64,000 bases of DNA from Streptomyces violaceusniger Tu 4113 (GCF_000147815.2 NC_015957.1:3286001-3350000), one strand, 5' to 3'; counted from the stretch's first letter, positions 34,261-43,649 are shown. Notes: a model not told the origin generated them from the sequence alone. Made by a program: numbers and translations.

Positions 34261-35889
34261 TCATCTGCCGACGGGTGCCGGGGCCGTGGGCGCCGCGGGA
34301 TCCGGGGCGGGGAGCAGTCGGAGCACCGCCTGCCGCTCGGCCTCGCTCACCGCCTCGTCGTACGGATCGGGCGTGGCCGGCACCTGGAGGCGGTGCACCG
34401 GGCCCGCGCCGAGGCGCGCATAGCCCCGGCCCGGAGGCACCTCGGGCGTCGGCGTGGTGTGCGGCGGCGTCCCGAGGACGGCCGTGACCTGCTCGGAAGA
34501 GACCGGGCCCAGTACCACCCGGGCCCGGGTGTGGCGCCGCACGGCGTCGCTCAGCCCCTCCGCGGCATCCAGTTGATCGGCCACCACGACCCGTACGTTC
34601 GCCGCCCGTCCGTGCCGCAGCGGCACGGCCAGCAGCTCCTGCGGGTCGGTGCGGCCGTCGGCCGCCGCGAGATGGCTCATCGCCGACGGCCGGTCCAGCA
34701 GGATCCACAGCGGGCGCTGGATGTCGTCCGGCGGCGGATGCCCCAACTGGCGGGCGCGGTTGGCGCCGATCAGCCGGCGCTCGGTCTCATGGCCCGCCCA
34801 CTCCAGCGTGGCCAGCATCCCGGCCAGCCCCGACTCCACCGCCAGCACTCCCGTCCGCCCGCCCAGACACGCGTACTCGCCGGTGCCGCCGCCGTCCACC
34901 ACCAGCACCTCGCCATGGGGCAGCGCCTGCAGCGCGATGGAGCGCAGCAGGGTCGTGGTGCCGCTTCCGGGCTGGCCGAGCGCGAGCAGATGCGGTTCGG
35001 TCGACCGGGGGCCGGTGCGCCAGACCACCGGCGGCACGTCATGGGTCTCCGGTCCGTCCCCCGTCGCCCGCTCGACCCCCGTGCCCGCCGCGTCCACCGC
35101 GCTCTCCTCGCAGCGCTCCGGCTCCGCCAGCACCGGCAGCGTCCGCTGCACCGACGACGGGTCGGTGAAGCCCAGCACCGTCTCGCCGGGCGCGGTGACG
35201 AAGCGCTGGGCGTGGATCGCGGTGGACAGGGCGGGCAGTACGGTCAGGCTGAGGCCGTTGGCCTCCTCGTCCCACTCGAACAGATATTCACGGCCGCGTC
35301 CCGACTTCGCGTACAGCAGTTGCTCGATCCGGGTGCGGGCCGCGGGCTCGCCGTCGGTGAAGTAGGCGGGGTAGCGGAGCCGCAGTCGGGTGAGCCGTCC
35401 GTCCTCGTCGAAGGCGAAGGAGTCGAACACCGCGGACCAGTCGCCGCCGTGGCTGTAGAGCGGGCTCGGGTCCTCGGAGGCGGAGAAGTACGGCACCAGG
35501 GCCTCGTAGAGCGTGCGCAGCCGCTCGGCCCCGTCCGTGCCGGGCGTCCCCGATGCGGCGGGGGCGCGCCCCCGCCCGGCCCAGCCCGCCGCGCCGAGCA
35601 GGCTGATCGCCGCCGTCAGTGGCCCGTACGGCAGCAGGAAGAGGACGAAGCCACAGGCGACCACGAGGACGAACACCGGGCCACGGCGGTCGCCCGGCAG
35701 GTCCAGCCACTTGCGCCGTCCGGTGGCGGCCAGCAGGCGCATCCCCCGGGAGAGCGCGACCAGGGGGTGGAGGACGTCGGCGACGCCGTCGGCCGCGGTG
35801 CGGGCGAACGCGCGGCCACGGAGGAACGGGATGAGCGGGGTGCCTTCGGCGCCGCCGAGGCGGAGGCGGGGGAGCGGTCTCCGTGCCAC
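34261..35889 (-). CDS. sffA: SffA, FtsK/SpoIIIE-like ATPase of sporulation septa
   Basis: A 542-aa protein. GTG at 35889 starts one base after the smeA stop. Two hydrophobic helices near residues 70-115 (FVLVVACGFVLFLLPYG, LTAAISLLGAAGWAG) anchor it. The P-loop GQPGSGTTT is at 305-313 and a Walker B-like WILLDRP follows. It is shorter than classical FtsK and lacks an obvious gamma domain. The pairing with SmeA identifies it as the S. coelicolor SffA homolog, targeted to sporulation septa and aiding chromosome segregation into spores. Confidence 0.88.
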   Translation of the reverse strand: MARRPLPRLRLGGAEGTPLIPFLRGRAFARTAADGVADVLHPLVALSRGMRLLAATGRRKWLDLPGDRRGPVFVLVVACGFVLFLLPYGPLTAAISLLGAAGWAGRGRAPAASGTPGTDGAERLRTLYEALVPYFSASEDPSPLYSHGGDWSAVFDSFAFDEDGRLTRLRLRYPAYFTDGEPAARTRIEQLLYAKSGRGREYLFEWDEEANGLSLTVLPALSTAIHAQRFVTAPGETVLGFTDPSSVQRTLPVLAEPERCEESAVDAAGTGVERATGDGPETHDVPPVVWRTGPRSTEPHLLALGQPGSGTTTLLRSIALQALPHGEVLVVDGGGTGEYACLGGRTGVLAVESGLAGMLATLEWAGHETERRLIGANRARQLGHPPPDDIQRPLWILLDRPSAMSHLAAADGRTDPQELLAVPLRHGRAANVRVVVADQLDAAEGLSDAVRRHTRARVVLGPVSSEQVTAVLGTPPHTTPTPEVPPGRGYARLGAGPVHRLQVPATPDPYDEAVSEAERQAVLRLLPAPDPAAPTAPAPVGR

Positions 35890-35890
35890 G

Positions 35891-36085
35891 TCAGATCTTG
35901 ATCCCGCCCAGGAGGTTGGCGAGGCTCGCACCGCCTGCCTTGATGCTCGGCGCGATCGCGGTGGAAGCGAGATAGAAGCCGAAGAGCGCGCAGATGATGG
36001 CGTGCGACCCCTTCAGCCCGTCCTTGCGGAAAAAGATGAAGACGACGATGCCGAGCAGTACGACGCCGGAAATGGACAGGATCAT
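35891..36085 (-). CDS. smeA: SmeA, small sporulation membrane protein
   Basis: A 64-aa protein. The ATG at 36085 is better spaced from AGGAG than the GTG one codon upstream. It has two hydrophobic helices (ILSISGVVLLGIVVFIFF and IICALFGFYLASTAIAPS) joined by a basic turn, with a Gly-rich C-terminus. It is followed without a gap by the FtsK-like gene. In S. coelicolor SmeA localises to sporulation septa and recruits SffA; the pair is controlled by early whi genes. No whi-regulator site was assigned here. Confidence 0.88.
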   Translation of the reverse strand: MILSISGVVLLGIVVFIFFRKDGLKGSHAIICALFGFYLASTAIAPSIKAGGASLANLLGGIKI

Positions 36086-36326
36086 CACGGTCTCCTGGCT
36101 GATGGGGGACGATCAGTCACCATGAGTGGTTCCAGGATCACAGCATGTATCCGTCGGGCGAAAGGTGCAATTGGGTGGATTATCGGTGTAATCATCACCA
36201 TGGAGGCGTGGCGCTCCGAGCGGACCGCCGCCTCCCGTGGGGGTGGCCACCTCCTCGGACGACTCGGTCGCCGTCCTTAGGGTGGGTGATCACATACCGA
36301 GGCAGCGAAGCCGGAGGCGACAGGCC

Positions 36327-36749
36327 ATGACCCAATCGAACCCCGAGAGCGAGCCCGCCCACGACCCGGAGGTGCTGCAACTGGCGGCCAAGGTCTTCGA
36401 CCTGGCCCGGCAGGGTGACACCGATACGCTCGCCGCCTACGTGGACGCGGGCGTCCCGGCCAACCTCACCAACGACAAGGGTGATTCCCTGCTCATGCTC
36501 GCGGCCTACTACGGCCACCCCGCGACGGTGTCGGCCCTGCTGGAGCGCGGCGCCGACCCCAATCGGGTGAACGAACGGGGCCAGACGCCCATCGCCGGGG
36601 CCGCGTTCAAGGGCGAGGAGGAGGTGCTGAGGGTGCTGCTGGCCAAGGGCGCCGACCCGCGCTCCGGATCGCCCTCGGCTGTCGAGACGGCGCGGATGTT
36701 CGGGCGGGAGGATCTGCTCGCGCTCTTCCAGGCGTCGGGCGCGGAGTAG
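36327..36749 (+). CDS. Ankyrin-repeat protein, 140 aa
   Basis: The ATG at 36327 follows GGAGGCGACAGGCC. Residues 20-135 contain about three ankyrin repeats: GDTDTLAAYVDAGVPANLTNDKGDS, LLMLAAYYGHPATVSALLERGADPN and GQTPIAGAAFKGEEEVLRVLLAKGADP. No other domain is present. It probably acts as a small protein-binding module. It is divergent from smeA, with a 240-bp intergenic region, and is a conserved neighbour of smeA-sffA as I recall it in Streptomyces. Confidence 0.88.
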   Translation: MTQSNPESEPAHDPEVLQLAAKVFDLARQGDTDTLAAYVDAGVPANLTNDKGDSLLMLAAYYGHPATVSALLERGADPNRVNERGQTPIAGAAFKGEEEVLRVLLAKGADPRSGSPSAVETARMFGREDLLALFQASGAE

Positions 36750-36802
36750 CGGGGCCGCGCGGCGGCGGCCAGGGGCGGCTTCCGTCGGCCCGTCGGTTGC
36801 CC

Positions 36803-36831
36803 TTGACGGTCGGACGCCATTGACCGTTCAA
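36803..36831. promoter_or_regulatory. Inverted repeat upstream of the first ROK gene
   Basis: TTGACGGTC (36803-36811) and GACCGTTCAA (36822-36831) are reverse complements with one extra base in the right arm. It sits about 105-135 bp before the ROK start and could be an autoregulatory operator. TTGACGG also resembles a -35 box. Confidence 0.4.
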
Positions 36832-36936
36832 AAGGTGAAGCGCGAGACTTCATTCAGACCGTGAGTTAAGCGATGAAACCAGTCGGCGTCAAGAGCGGCC
36901 GCGTCAGGTAGGTTCGGGCAGGGGGGAAGGAGCCCG

Positions 36937-38190
36937 ATGGGTCAGATGAACCGACGGACCGTCCGCGACCTGCGGCGCGGCAACCGCTCGACGCTGCTGC
37001 GCCAGTTGTACTTCCAGGGCCCGGTGAGCCGTCAGGAACTGGGGACGCTCACCGGGCTCAGCTCCGGTTCGGTCAGCAACGTCGTCGGCGAACTGCTCGC
37101 CGACGCGCTGGTGGAGGAGGCCGGGTCCGTCGAGTCCGACGGCGGCCGCCCCCGTACGCTGCTGCGGGTCGCGCCGGGCAGCGGCCATCTCATCGGGGTC
37201 GACGTCGGCGAGACCCATGTGCGCGTGGAGCTGTTCGACCTCATGCTGACCGAACTGGCCCGGTGGGAGCATCCGCTGACGCCCGGCGGGCTGGAGAGGG
37301 ACCCCGAGCCGGTCGTCGGCCACATCCTGACCGGCCTCGAAGCGGTCGTCGCCAAGAGCGGCACGGAGCCGGAGGCGGTCATCGGCGTCGGGGTCGGCGT
37401 CCCCGGCGTCGTAGAACAGGGCGACGAGGTCCTCGTCCACGGCCCGACCGCCGGCCGGGACGCGGTGCCGCTGGAGCGGCTGCTGCGCACCGGCACCGAT
37501 CTGCCGCTGTTCATCGACAACGGCGCCACCGCGCAGGGCCAGGCCGAGATGTGGTTCGGGGCGGGCCGCGGCGCGGACAACGCGGTGATCGCCCTGATCG
37601 GCTCCGGCGTCGGCGCGGCCATCGTGACCGCCGGGGCGCCGTACCGGGGCGCGACCAGCAGCGCGGGGGAGTGGGGGCACACCGTCGTCCAGGTCGGCGG
37701 GCGCGCCTGCCGGTGCGGTGCGGTCGGCTGCCTGGAGGCGTACGTCGGGGCGCAGGCGGTGCTCGACCGCTACGGGCGCGCGGCGCGCGGCGACCGCGCG
37801 GGGGAGGGCGGCGCGGACGGTGCCGGTGAGGGTGGCGCGGACGGTGCCGGTGAGGACCAGCAGGCCGCGTTCGCCGCGATCGTAGGGGCCGCCGGAACCG
37901 AGACACGGGCGCGCGAGGTGCTGGAGGAGACCGCCGCCTACCTCGGCGCCGGTATCGCCGATCTGATCAACCTCTTCAACCCCGAGCGGATCATCCTCGG
38001 CGGCTGGGCCGGACTGCTGCTCGGCGGCCGGGTCCTCCCCAGGATCCGGGCCGCCACCGCCTCCTACGCGCTGCACCGGCCGTACGCGCAGACCGAGATC
38101 GGGCTGGCCGAACTGGGGCCCGACGCCGTGGCGTTGGGCGCGGCCACCCTTCCGCTGGCGCACTTCCTCGCCACCGGCGGAGCGCGCTGA
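36937..38190 (+). CDS. ROK-family transcriptional regulator 1
   Basis: A 417-aa NagC/Mlc-type protein. Residues 10-75 form a winged helix (RDLRRGNRSTLLRQLYFQGP, SRQELGTLTGLSSGSVSNVV). The sugar-sensing ROK domain follows with the zinc motif GEWGHTVVQVGGRACRCGAVGC. The catalytic Asp of sugar kinases (ENDAN) is replaced: the sequence here is IDNGAT. It therefore should sense but not phosphorylate sugars. A 24-bp in-frame repeat at about 37801-37850 gives GADGAGEGGADGAGE. It is followed by a second ROK gene 129 bp on and then a GH16 glucanase, so a glucan-derived sugar is a plausible ligand. Confidence 0.9.
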   Translation: MGQMNRRTVRDLRRGNRSTLLRQLYFQGPVSRQELGTLTGLSSGSVSNVVGELLADALVEEAGSVESDGGRPRTLLRVAPGSGHLIGVDVGETHVRVELFDLMLTELARWEHPLTPGGLERDPEPVVGHILTGLEAVVAKSGTEPEAVIGVGVGVPGVVEQGDEVLVHGPTAGRDAVPLERLLRTGTDLPLFIDNGATAQGQAEMWFGAGRGADNAVIALIGSGVGAAIVTAGAPYRGATSSAGEWGHTVVQVGGRACRCGAVGCLEAYVGAQAVLDRYGRAARGDRAGEGGADGAGEGGADGAGEDQQAAFAAIVGAAGTETRAREVLEETAAYLGAGIADLINLFNPERIILGGWAGLLLGGRVLPRIRAATASYALHRPYAQTEIGLAELGPDAVALGAATLPLAHFLATGGAR

Positions 38191-38256
38191 GGGTTCGACT
38201 TCTGTCGGTTCAGGGGGAGTTGGGTCAGGGCCCGCCTCAAATTCTTTGAGACAAGA

Positions 38257-38268
38257 AGGTCCAGACCT
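38257..38268. promoter_or_regulatory. DasR-like or ROK operator half-palindrome upstream of the second ROK gene
   Basis: AGGTCCAGACCT has perfect five-base arms (AGGTC/GACCT) around CA and resembles the TGGTCTAGACCA core. It lies directly before TTGACA (38270-38275), a -35 candidate, about 50 bp upstream of the ROK ATG. Binding protein not established. Confidence 0.45.
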
Positions 38269-38319
38269 ATTGACATGACTCGAACAGGGCTGGACATTGT
38301 GTCTCCCCGGAGGTGACCG

Positions 38320-39747
38320 ATGACGGCCCAGGCGCAGGCAGCCCAGCCCTCGCTGCGCACCACCGTGCGCGATCCGCGGCACGACAGCCGCGCCTCACTG
38401 CTGTGGACGCTGTACTTCCATGCCCCGCTCACCCGGCAGGAGCTCGTCCGCCGTACGGGGCTCAGCGCCACCACCGTACGCACGGTCATCGGCAAACTGA
38501 TCGCCGAAGGCGTCGTCACCGAAGGCGCCGTCACCAAAAGCCTCATCACCCAGGACGCCGTCACCAGCGGCACCGTCGTCAAAGACGCCGCCACCAAAGA
38601 CGCCGTCGCCAATGGCATCGTCACCGAAGGCGTCGTCACCGAGGCGGAATCGGCCCTCGTCGCGGTGGGCCGCCGGGCCGGCGCCCGGCTGCGGCTGGTC
38701 CCCGAGCACCGGTACGTCATCGGCGTCGAGGTCGCCGACACCCGGGTCCGCGTCGGGCTGTTCGACCTCGCCCTCACCCAACGGACCGGTGTCGTCTACC
38801 CGTTACGCTCCGAGGAGCGCGACGCCAAAACCGTCGTCGGCCACATCCTGACCGGTCTCGACGCCGTCATCGAGGAAGCCGCAATCCCTCAGGGGCACAT
38901 CCTCGGCGTCGGTATCGGCGTATCGGCCACCGGCTGGAACGCCCTCCCCCTGGAGCGGCTGCTGAGCACCGGCACCGCACTGCCCCTGCACATCGACAAC
39001 GGCGCCGAGGCCATGGGCCGGGCCGAGATGTGGTTCGGCGCAGGACGCGGCGTCCAGCACGCCGTCGTCGCGGTCATCGGCTCCGGCGTCAGCGCGAGCG
39101 TCATCACCCACGGCGCCCCCTACCGGGGCTCCACCAACAGCGCGGGCGAGTGGGGCCACACCACCGTCCAGGCCGGGGGCCGCCGCTGCCGGTGCGGCGC
39201 GCGCGGCTGCCTGGAGGCGTACGTCGGCGCCGAGGCGGTCCTGGAGCGCTTCCGGCAGGCCCGGCGCGGCCGTGCCATCCCCGGCGTCGACAAGGAGTCC
39301 ACGTTCGCCGGGCTGCTCGCGGCCGCCGACACCTCGCCCGCCGCACAGCGCGTGCTGGAGGAGGCGGCGGTGTATCTGGGCGCCGGAATCGCCAACCTGG
39401 TCAACCTCTTCAACCCGCAGCGGATCATCCTCGGCGGCTGGGCCGGGCTGCTGTTCGGCGCCCGTATGCTGCCCCGGATCCGCGAGACGGTCGCCGCGCA
39501 GGCGCTGCGCCGGCCGTACGCCCAGACCACCATCGGGCTGTGCCGGCTCGGCCCCCACGCCGTGACACTCGGCGCCGCCACCGTCCCCGTCGGCCGCTTC
39601 CTCACCGAGGACGCGCACCGGCCCGCCCGTCGCCCCGCCACCACCCCCCAACGCGCGCTGACGGGCCCCCCTCCCGACCGTTCCCCGACCACCACTCCCC
39701 GACGAGCGCTGATGGGCACCCCTCCCACCCGTACGCCCGTGCCATAG
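38320..39747 (+). CDS. ROK-family transcriptional regulator 2, with repeat insertion in the wing
   Basis: A 475-aa paralog of the preceding gene. ATG at 38320 after GGAGGTGACCG. The helix-turn-helix (SRASLLWTLYFHAPLTRQEL, VRRTGLSATTVRTVIGKLIA) is followed at residues 62-108 by a degenerate repeat rich in VVTEG, AVTK and DAVT that is absent from ROK 1. The ROK domain retains GEWGHTTVQAGGRRCRCGARGC for zinc. IDNGAE replaces the kinase ENDAN. About 14 residues found in ROK 1 before PLERLL are missing here. The C-terminal 45 residues are Pro/Thr/Arg-rich. The GH16 gene follows 100 bp downstream. Confidence 0.88.
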   Translation: MTAQAQAAQPSLRTTVRDPRHDSRASLLWTLYFHAPLTRQELVRRTGLSATTVRTVIGKLIAEGVVTEGAVTKSLITQDAVTSGTVVKDAATKDAVANGIVTEGVVTEAESALVAVGRRAGARLRLVPEHRYVIGVEVADTRVRVGLFDLALTQRTGVVYPLRSEERDAKTVVGHILTGLDAVIEEAAIPQGHILGVGIGVSATGWNALPLERLLSTGTALPLHIDNGAEAMGRAEMWFGAGRGVQHAVVAVIGSGVSASVITHGAPYRGSTNSAGEWGHTTVQAGGRRCRCGARGCLEAYVGAEAVLERFRQARRGRAIPGVDKESTFAGLLAAADTSPAAQRVLEEAAVYLGAGIANLVNLFNPQRIILGGWAGLLFGARMLPRIRETVAAQALRRPYAQTTIGLCRLGPHAVTLGAATVPVGRFLTEDAHRPARRPATTPQRALTGPPPDRSPTTTPRRALMGTPPTRTPVP

Positions 39748-39847
39748 CGCCGCGGGTCCCGGCCGCCAGCCGCCGGACGCACACCTTCCCCCCACCGGAC
39801 CGGCACCCACCGGTCCCATCCCCCACACAGGAAGGCACCACCGCTCC

Positions 39848-40705
39848 ATGAGAAAAACTGTGCGCAACACCGTGATCGGTCTGCTCTCCGCGACCGCACT
39901 CGTCGCCACCCCCTGGCTCACCGCCCCGGCCACGGCCACCCCCCAGGCCACCAACAAGGCCGCCGCCGCCGAGTTCACCGACAACTTCGACGGTGCGGCG
40001 GGCAGCGGGGTCGACGGCTCCAAATGGGGCGTGGAGACCGGCGACAACGTCAACAACCACGAGCGCCAGTACTACACCGACGGCAACAAGAACGCGGCGC
40101 TCGACGGCAACGGCAACCTCGTCATCACCGCCCGCAAGGAGAACCCGGCCAACTACAACTGCTGGTACGGCCGGTGCGAGTACACCTCCGCCCGCCTCAA
40201 CACCTCGCAGAAGTTCACCACCGCCTCCGGCCATGTCGAGGCCCGGATGAAGCTGCCGCAGGGCCAGGGCATGTGGCCCGCCTTCTGGATGCTCGGCAAC
40301 GACATCGGCAGCGCCGGCTGGCCCAACTGCGGCGAGATAGACATCATGGAGAACGTGGGCTTCGAGCCCAGCACCGTCCACGGCACTCTCCACGGCCCCG
40401 GCTACTCCGGCTCGGGCGGCATCGGCGCCGGCTACACCCTGCCGGGCGGCGGCAAGTTCTCCGACGCCTTCCACACCTTCGCCATCGACTGGTCGCCCAA
40501 CAAGATCACCTGGTCCGTCGACGGCAACGTCTACCAGACCCGCACCCCCGCCGACCTGAACGGCAACCGCTGGGTCTTCGACCACCCCTTCTACATCATT
40601 CTCAACCTGGCCGTCGGCGGCTACTGGCCCGGCGACCCGGACGGCAACACCTCCTTCCCGCAGCAGCTCGTCGTCGACTACGTCAAGGTGACGGGCGGAA
40701 GCTGA
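39848..40705 (+). CDS. Secreted GH16 endo-beta-1,3-glucanase-like enzyme
   Basis: A 285-aa protein with a signal peptide ending near ATATP at about residue 35. One GH16 beta-jelly-roll domain fills the rest. The catalytic signature GEIDIMEN supplies nucleophile Glu163, Asp165 and acid/base Glu168. MWPAFWMLG and GGYWPGDPDG are typical of laminarinase-type members. It would cleave beta-1,3 or mixed-linkage glucans outside the cell. It lies downstream of two ROK regulators on the same strand. No carbohydrate-binding module is attached. Confidence 0.93.
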   Translation: MRKTVRNTVIGLLSATALVATPWLTAPATATPQATNKAAAAEFTDNFDGAAGSGVDGSKWGVETGDNVNNHERQYYTDGNKNAALDGNGNLVITARKENPANYNCWYGRCEYTSARLNTSQKFTTASGHVEARMKLPQGQGMWPAFWMLGNDIGSAGWPNCGEIDIMENVGFEPSTVHGTLHGPGYSGSGGIGAGYTLPGGGKFSDAFHTFAIDWSPNKITWSVDGNVYQTRTPADLNGNRWVFDHPFYIILNLAVGGYWPGDPDGNTSFPQQLVVDYVKVTGGS

Positions 40706-40751
40706 CGGGGACAGCCGATGTGGAAGCCCGTTGAGCGGTGGCCTCAGGCCG

Positions 40752-41189
40752 TCATCCGGGGCGGACCGCCTCCGAGACCGCCACGATCAGGGCTTCCACA
40801 TCGGCTCCCCAGCGTGAGACGAGCGTGAGGTCACGGGCCGGGTCCACCCACAAGAGATGATTGCCGCCGTTGCCCCGGGCACAGCGCCCGGTCGACGGGG
40901 CCTGTGGCCACACCACGCGGCCGTCGTTGAGCCACCAGGACAGCCCGTACTCCGGCTTGACGGAACACGGCGTCCACAGTTCCGCGATCCAGCGCCGGGA
41001 CACGACCCGCCGCCCGGCCCACTCCCCGTCCTCCAGGCAGAGTCGGCCGACGCGGGCCAGGTCGAGCGCGCTGATCCACAGCCCGCCGCCCCAGTGGGCG
41101 CCGCACGGCCCTTTCCAGCGCGGCGGGGTCGACCCCCGCCCAGGCATCACTCGCCGGGCCATCGTCCAGGCGTTTCCCTCACGGGACAA
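40752..41189 (-). pseudogene. Beta-lactamase-family serine hydrolase, C-terminal remnant
   Basis: The translation contains HWGGGLWISALDLARVGRLC, then WAGRRVVSRRWIAELWTPCS and YGLSWWLND and GNGGNHLLWVDPARDLTLVSRWG. This is the C-terminal third of a penicillin-binding-protein-like serine hydrolase (class C beta-lactamase family). The N-terminal part with the SxxK and YxN motifs is absent; the MFS gene begins just to its right. A truncated relic is more likely than a functional gene. Confidence 0.75.
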
Positions 41190-41227
41190 TGCCGTCCCCC
41201 GTCAACCGCTCGCTCCCCTGCTCGATG

Positions 41228-42469
41228 TCAGTTTCCTGCCAGGCGCCGGGGCGCTTTGACCCGCAGGAGGATCAGCAACGCGGAGGCGAGCAACACGACG
41301 CCGGAGACGGTGAATACGGTGACGACGCCGCCGATACCGAATATCAGACCGCCTGCGGCGGCCCCGCCGGCGATGGCGGACTGCACGCCCACCACCACGA
41401 GTCCGCCGGCACTTTCTGCCTGGTCGGGCACCATACGAGTCGCCCAGTTCGACCATGCCACCGACACGCCGCCAAAGGCCAGGCCCCAGAGGACCACCAG
41501 AAATACGTAACCGGCCTGCCCGGCGGGAAGGAGCGCCACGCCCAGTGCCGCGACGCCCATCAGCGCCGGCGTCAGTGTCAACGTCAGCCGCAGGCTGATC
41601 TCCAGGAGCCATCCGGACACCAGCGTGCCCACGAGGTTCGCCACTCCGAAGACGAACAACAGCAGCGCCAATGCGTCGACGTCGACTTTCACCACGGTTT
41701 CCAGAGCGGGCCGGATATAGGTGAACAGCGCGTAGTGCCCAATGTGAACCAGCAGCATTCCTACGATGCCCACCCCGAAGCCCGGGCGGCGCAGCACCTC
41801 CCACAAGGTGCCCAGCCGTGCCGTGCCATGGGGCGTCATCCGGGGCAGCGTGAACAGTTGGAACACCAACGTCACGACCCCGAGTCCGGCCGCCGCCAGG
41901 AAGGTGCTGCGCCAGCCGGCCAGGTCGCCGAGGTAGCTGCCGAGCGGCACCGCCACGATGGTCGCCACCGCGATGCCGCTGAAGATGATCGATACCGCCC
42001 GCGGAACCAGAGCCGCGGGCACCAGACGCATCGCCACCGCCGCGGCCATGCTCCAGAAGCCACCGAGTGCGACACCCAGCAGGATCCGCATCAGCATCAG
42101 CACTGCCATATTGGTGGCCACGGCCACCAGCAGATTGGATATGATCAATAGGACGGTGAAGCCGAGCAACACCATCCGTCGGTCGATTCTCCGGGTCAGG
42201 CTGGCCGTCAGCAATCCGGAAATCATCGCGGCCGCCGCCGTTACCGTCACCGCCTGCCCCGCCAGAGCTTCCGATACTCCCAGGTCGGCGGCCATCGGAG
42301 TCAACAAGCTGGTCGGCAGATATTCCGCCGTGAGCAATCCGAATACACCCATCGCCAGCGAGAACACCGCCGCCCAGGACGGTGCGACCGGTTCGGGCGG
42401 TATCAATTCCCCATCGGCCGCTTCGCCAGGGTTGGCATCGGGCACGGTGGTGCGCACATCACTACTCAA
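41228..42469 (-). CDS. DHA1-type MFS efflux transporter
   Basis: About 413 aa with twelve predicted transmembrane helices. A TTG at 42469 after AGGGAG is preferred; an upstream GTG at 42520 would add 17 residues and leave only 17 bp to the divergent regulator. Motif A-like LTASLTRRIDRRMVLL follows helix 2, and helix 5 has FSGIAVATIVAVPLGSYLGD. The sequence is close to AraJ/NepI-like drug or nucleoside exporters (GVALGGFWSMAAAVAMRLVP). The divergent AraC-type gene probably controls it. Confidence 0.88.
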   Translation of the reverse strand: MSSDVRTTVPDANPGEAADGELIPPEPVAPSWAAVFSLAMGVFGLLTAEYLPTSLLTPMAADLGVSEALAGQAVTVTAAAAMISGLLTASLTRRIDRRMVLLGFTVLLIISNLLVAVATNMAVLMLMRILLGVALGGFWSMAAAVAMRLVPAALVPRAVSIIFSGIAVATIVAVPLGSYLGDLAGWRSTFLAAAGLGVVTLVFQLFTLPRMTPHGTARLGTLWEVLRRPGFGVGIVGMLLVHIGHYALFTYIRPALETVVKVDVDALALLLFVFGVANLVGTLVSGWLLEISLRLTLTLTPALMGVAALGVALLPAGQAGYVFLVVLWGLAFGGVSVAWSNWATRMVPDQAESAGGLVVVGVQSAIAGGAAAGGLIFGIGGVVTVFTVSGVVLLASALLILLRVKAPRRLAGN

Positions 42470-42537
42470 CTGTTTGCTTCTCCCTGAATCGCATGAGAGC
42501 TTCGAGTCAAGGCTAGGCACGAACTTCAGGATGAGCT

Positions 42538-43620
42538 ATGACAGAACGTCTGCAATATTTGACCGAGAGTCCGGGTGCGGGGACTCCGGGCGGGGCGCCT
42601 GCGGACGGGGCGCCTGCGGACGGGGCGGCTGCGGGTGGGGGGCCTGCGGGGCAGTTCGCCCTGTCGTCCGACCTCATCAGCGAACTGCTGACCAGCATGC
42701 GGCTGCGCGGTGTCCGGTATCGTCGTGTCCACGCTGGCCCGCGGTTCGGCCTCAATTTCGATGCCAAGCCCGGACGCGCCTATTTCCACTTCCTCGCCGT
42801 CGGCTCCGCCGTCCTGCGTACCGAGGACGGAAGTGTCCATGAGCTCTCGGCCGGAAATGCCGTATTCTTGCCCCACGGCGAGTCCCATCAGCTACTCTCC
42901 GGTCCGGATATACCGGTCCGCGGCATAGACAGTTTCGATGCCGTCCCGCTCAGCAATGCGGTGTGTGACGTTGATGCCTGCCCGAGCACCAACCCGAACC
43001 CCAGCGCCATCTTCTTCAACGGCTACATGGATTTCGACCTCGGCGGAATGCAGGGCCTCAGCCGGCTGATGCCCGATGTCATGCTGGTCGATGCCGAGGG
43101 GAAGCGTTACCCCGGGCTCATGCCGATCCTCACGTCCATGAGGCGCGAAGTCTGCGCCGGACGCGTGGGCTTCGCCGGGATCCTCGCCCGTCTGGCCGAA
43201 GTGGCGGCGGCCATGATCGTGCGGGGCTGGGTCGAATGCGGATGCGACAACACCTCCGGCCTCGTGGCCGCGTTGCGCGACCCGCGCCTGGCCTGCGCCA
43301 TCCTGGCCCTGCACCGGCAGCCCGGGCATCACTGGACCGTGGCCGAGCTGGCGGCGGAATGCAATGTCTCCCGCTCCGTCTTCGCGGACCGCTTCCACAC
43401 CACGATCGGCATGCCGCCCCTCCGCTACGCCACGGAGCTGCGGATGCTCCTCGCCGGGCAGTGGCTGGCCCAGGACACCGTGCCGATCCAGTCCGTGGCG
43501 CAACGCCTCGGCTACACCTCGCAGGCCGCTTTCAGCCGTGCCTTCAAACGCGTCACCGGCCGCCCGCCCGGCGCCAGCAGGGACACCCCGCGGTCAAGGG
43601 CTGCTGAGGAGGTGGGCTGA
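42538..43620 (+). CDS. AraC-family regulator with cupin sensor
   Basis: A 360-aa protein, ATG at 42538. The first 40 residues hold a Gly/Ala/Pro repeat (GGAPADGAPADGAAAGGG) encoded by 15-bp DNA repeats. Residues 60-130 look like the cupin sensor of AraC_binding_2-like proteins (GRAYFHFLAVGSAVLRTEDG, AVFLPHGESHQLL). Residues 255-350 carry two helix-turn-helices (WTVAELAAECNVSRSVFADRF and PIQSVAQRLGYTSQAAFSRAF, KRVTG). The divergent MFS exporter is the likely target. Confidence 0.9.
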   Translation: MTERLQYLTESPGAGTPGGAPADGAPADGAAAGGGPAGQFALSSDLISELLTSMRLRGVRYRRVHAGPRFGLNFDAKPGRAYFHFLAVGSAVLRTEDGSVHELSAGNAVFLPHGESHQLLSGPDIPVRGIDSFDAVPLSNAVCDVDACPSTNPNPSAIFFNGYMDFDLGGMQGLSRLMPDVMLVDAEGKRYPGLMPILTSMRREVCAGRVGFAGILARLAEVAAAMIVRGWVECGCDNTSGLVAALRDPRLACAILALHRQPGHHWTVAELAAECNVSRSVFADRFHTTIGMPPLRYATELRMLLAGQWLAQDTVPIQSVAQRLGYTSQAAFSRAFKRVTGRPPGASRDTPRSRAAEEVG

Positions 43621-43649
43621 CGCGGGTGGGCGGCGTAGCCTCGGGCGTC

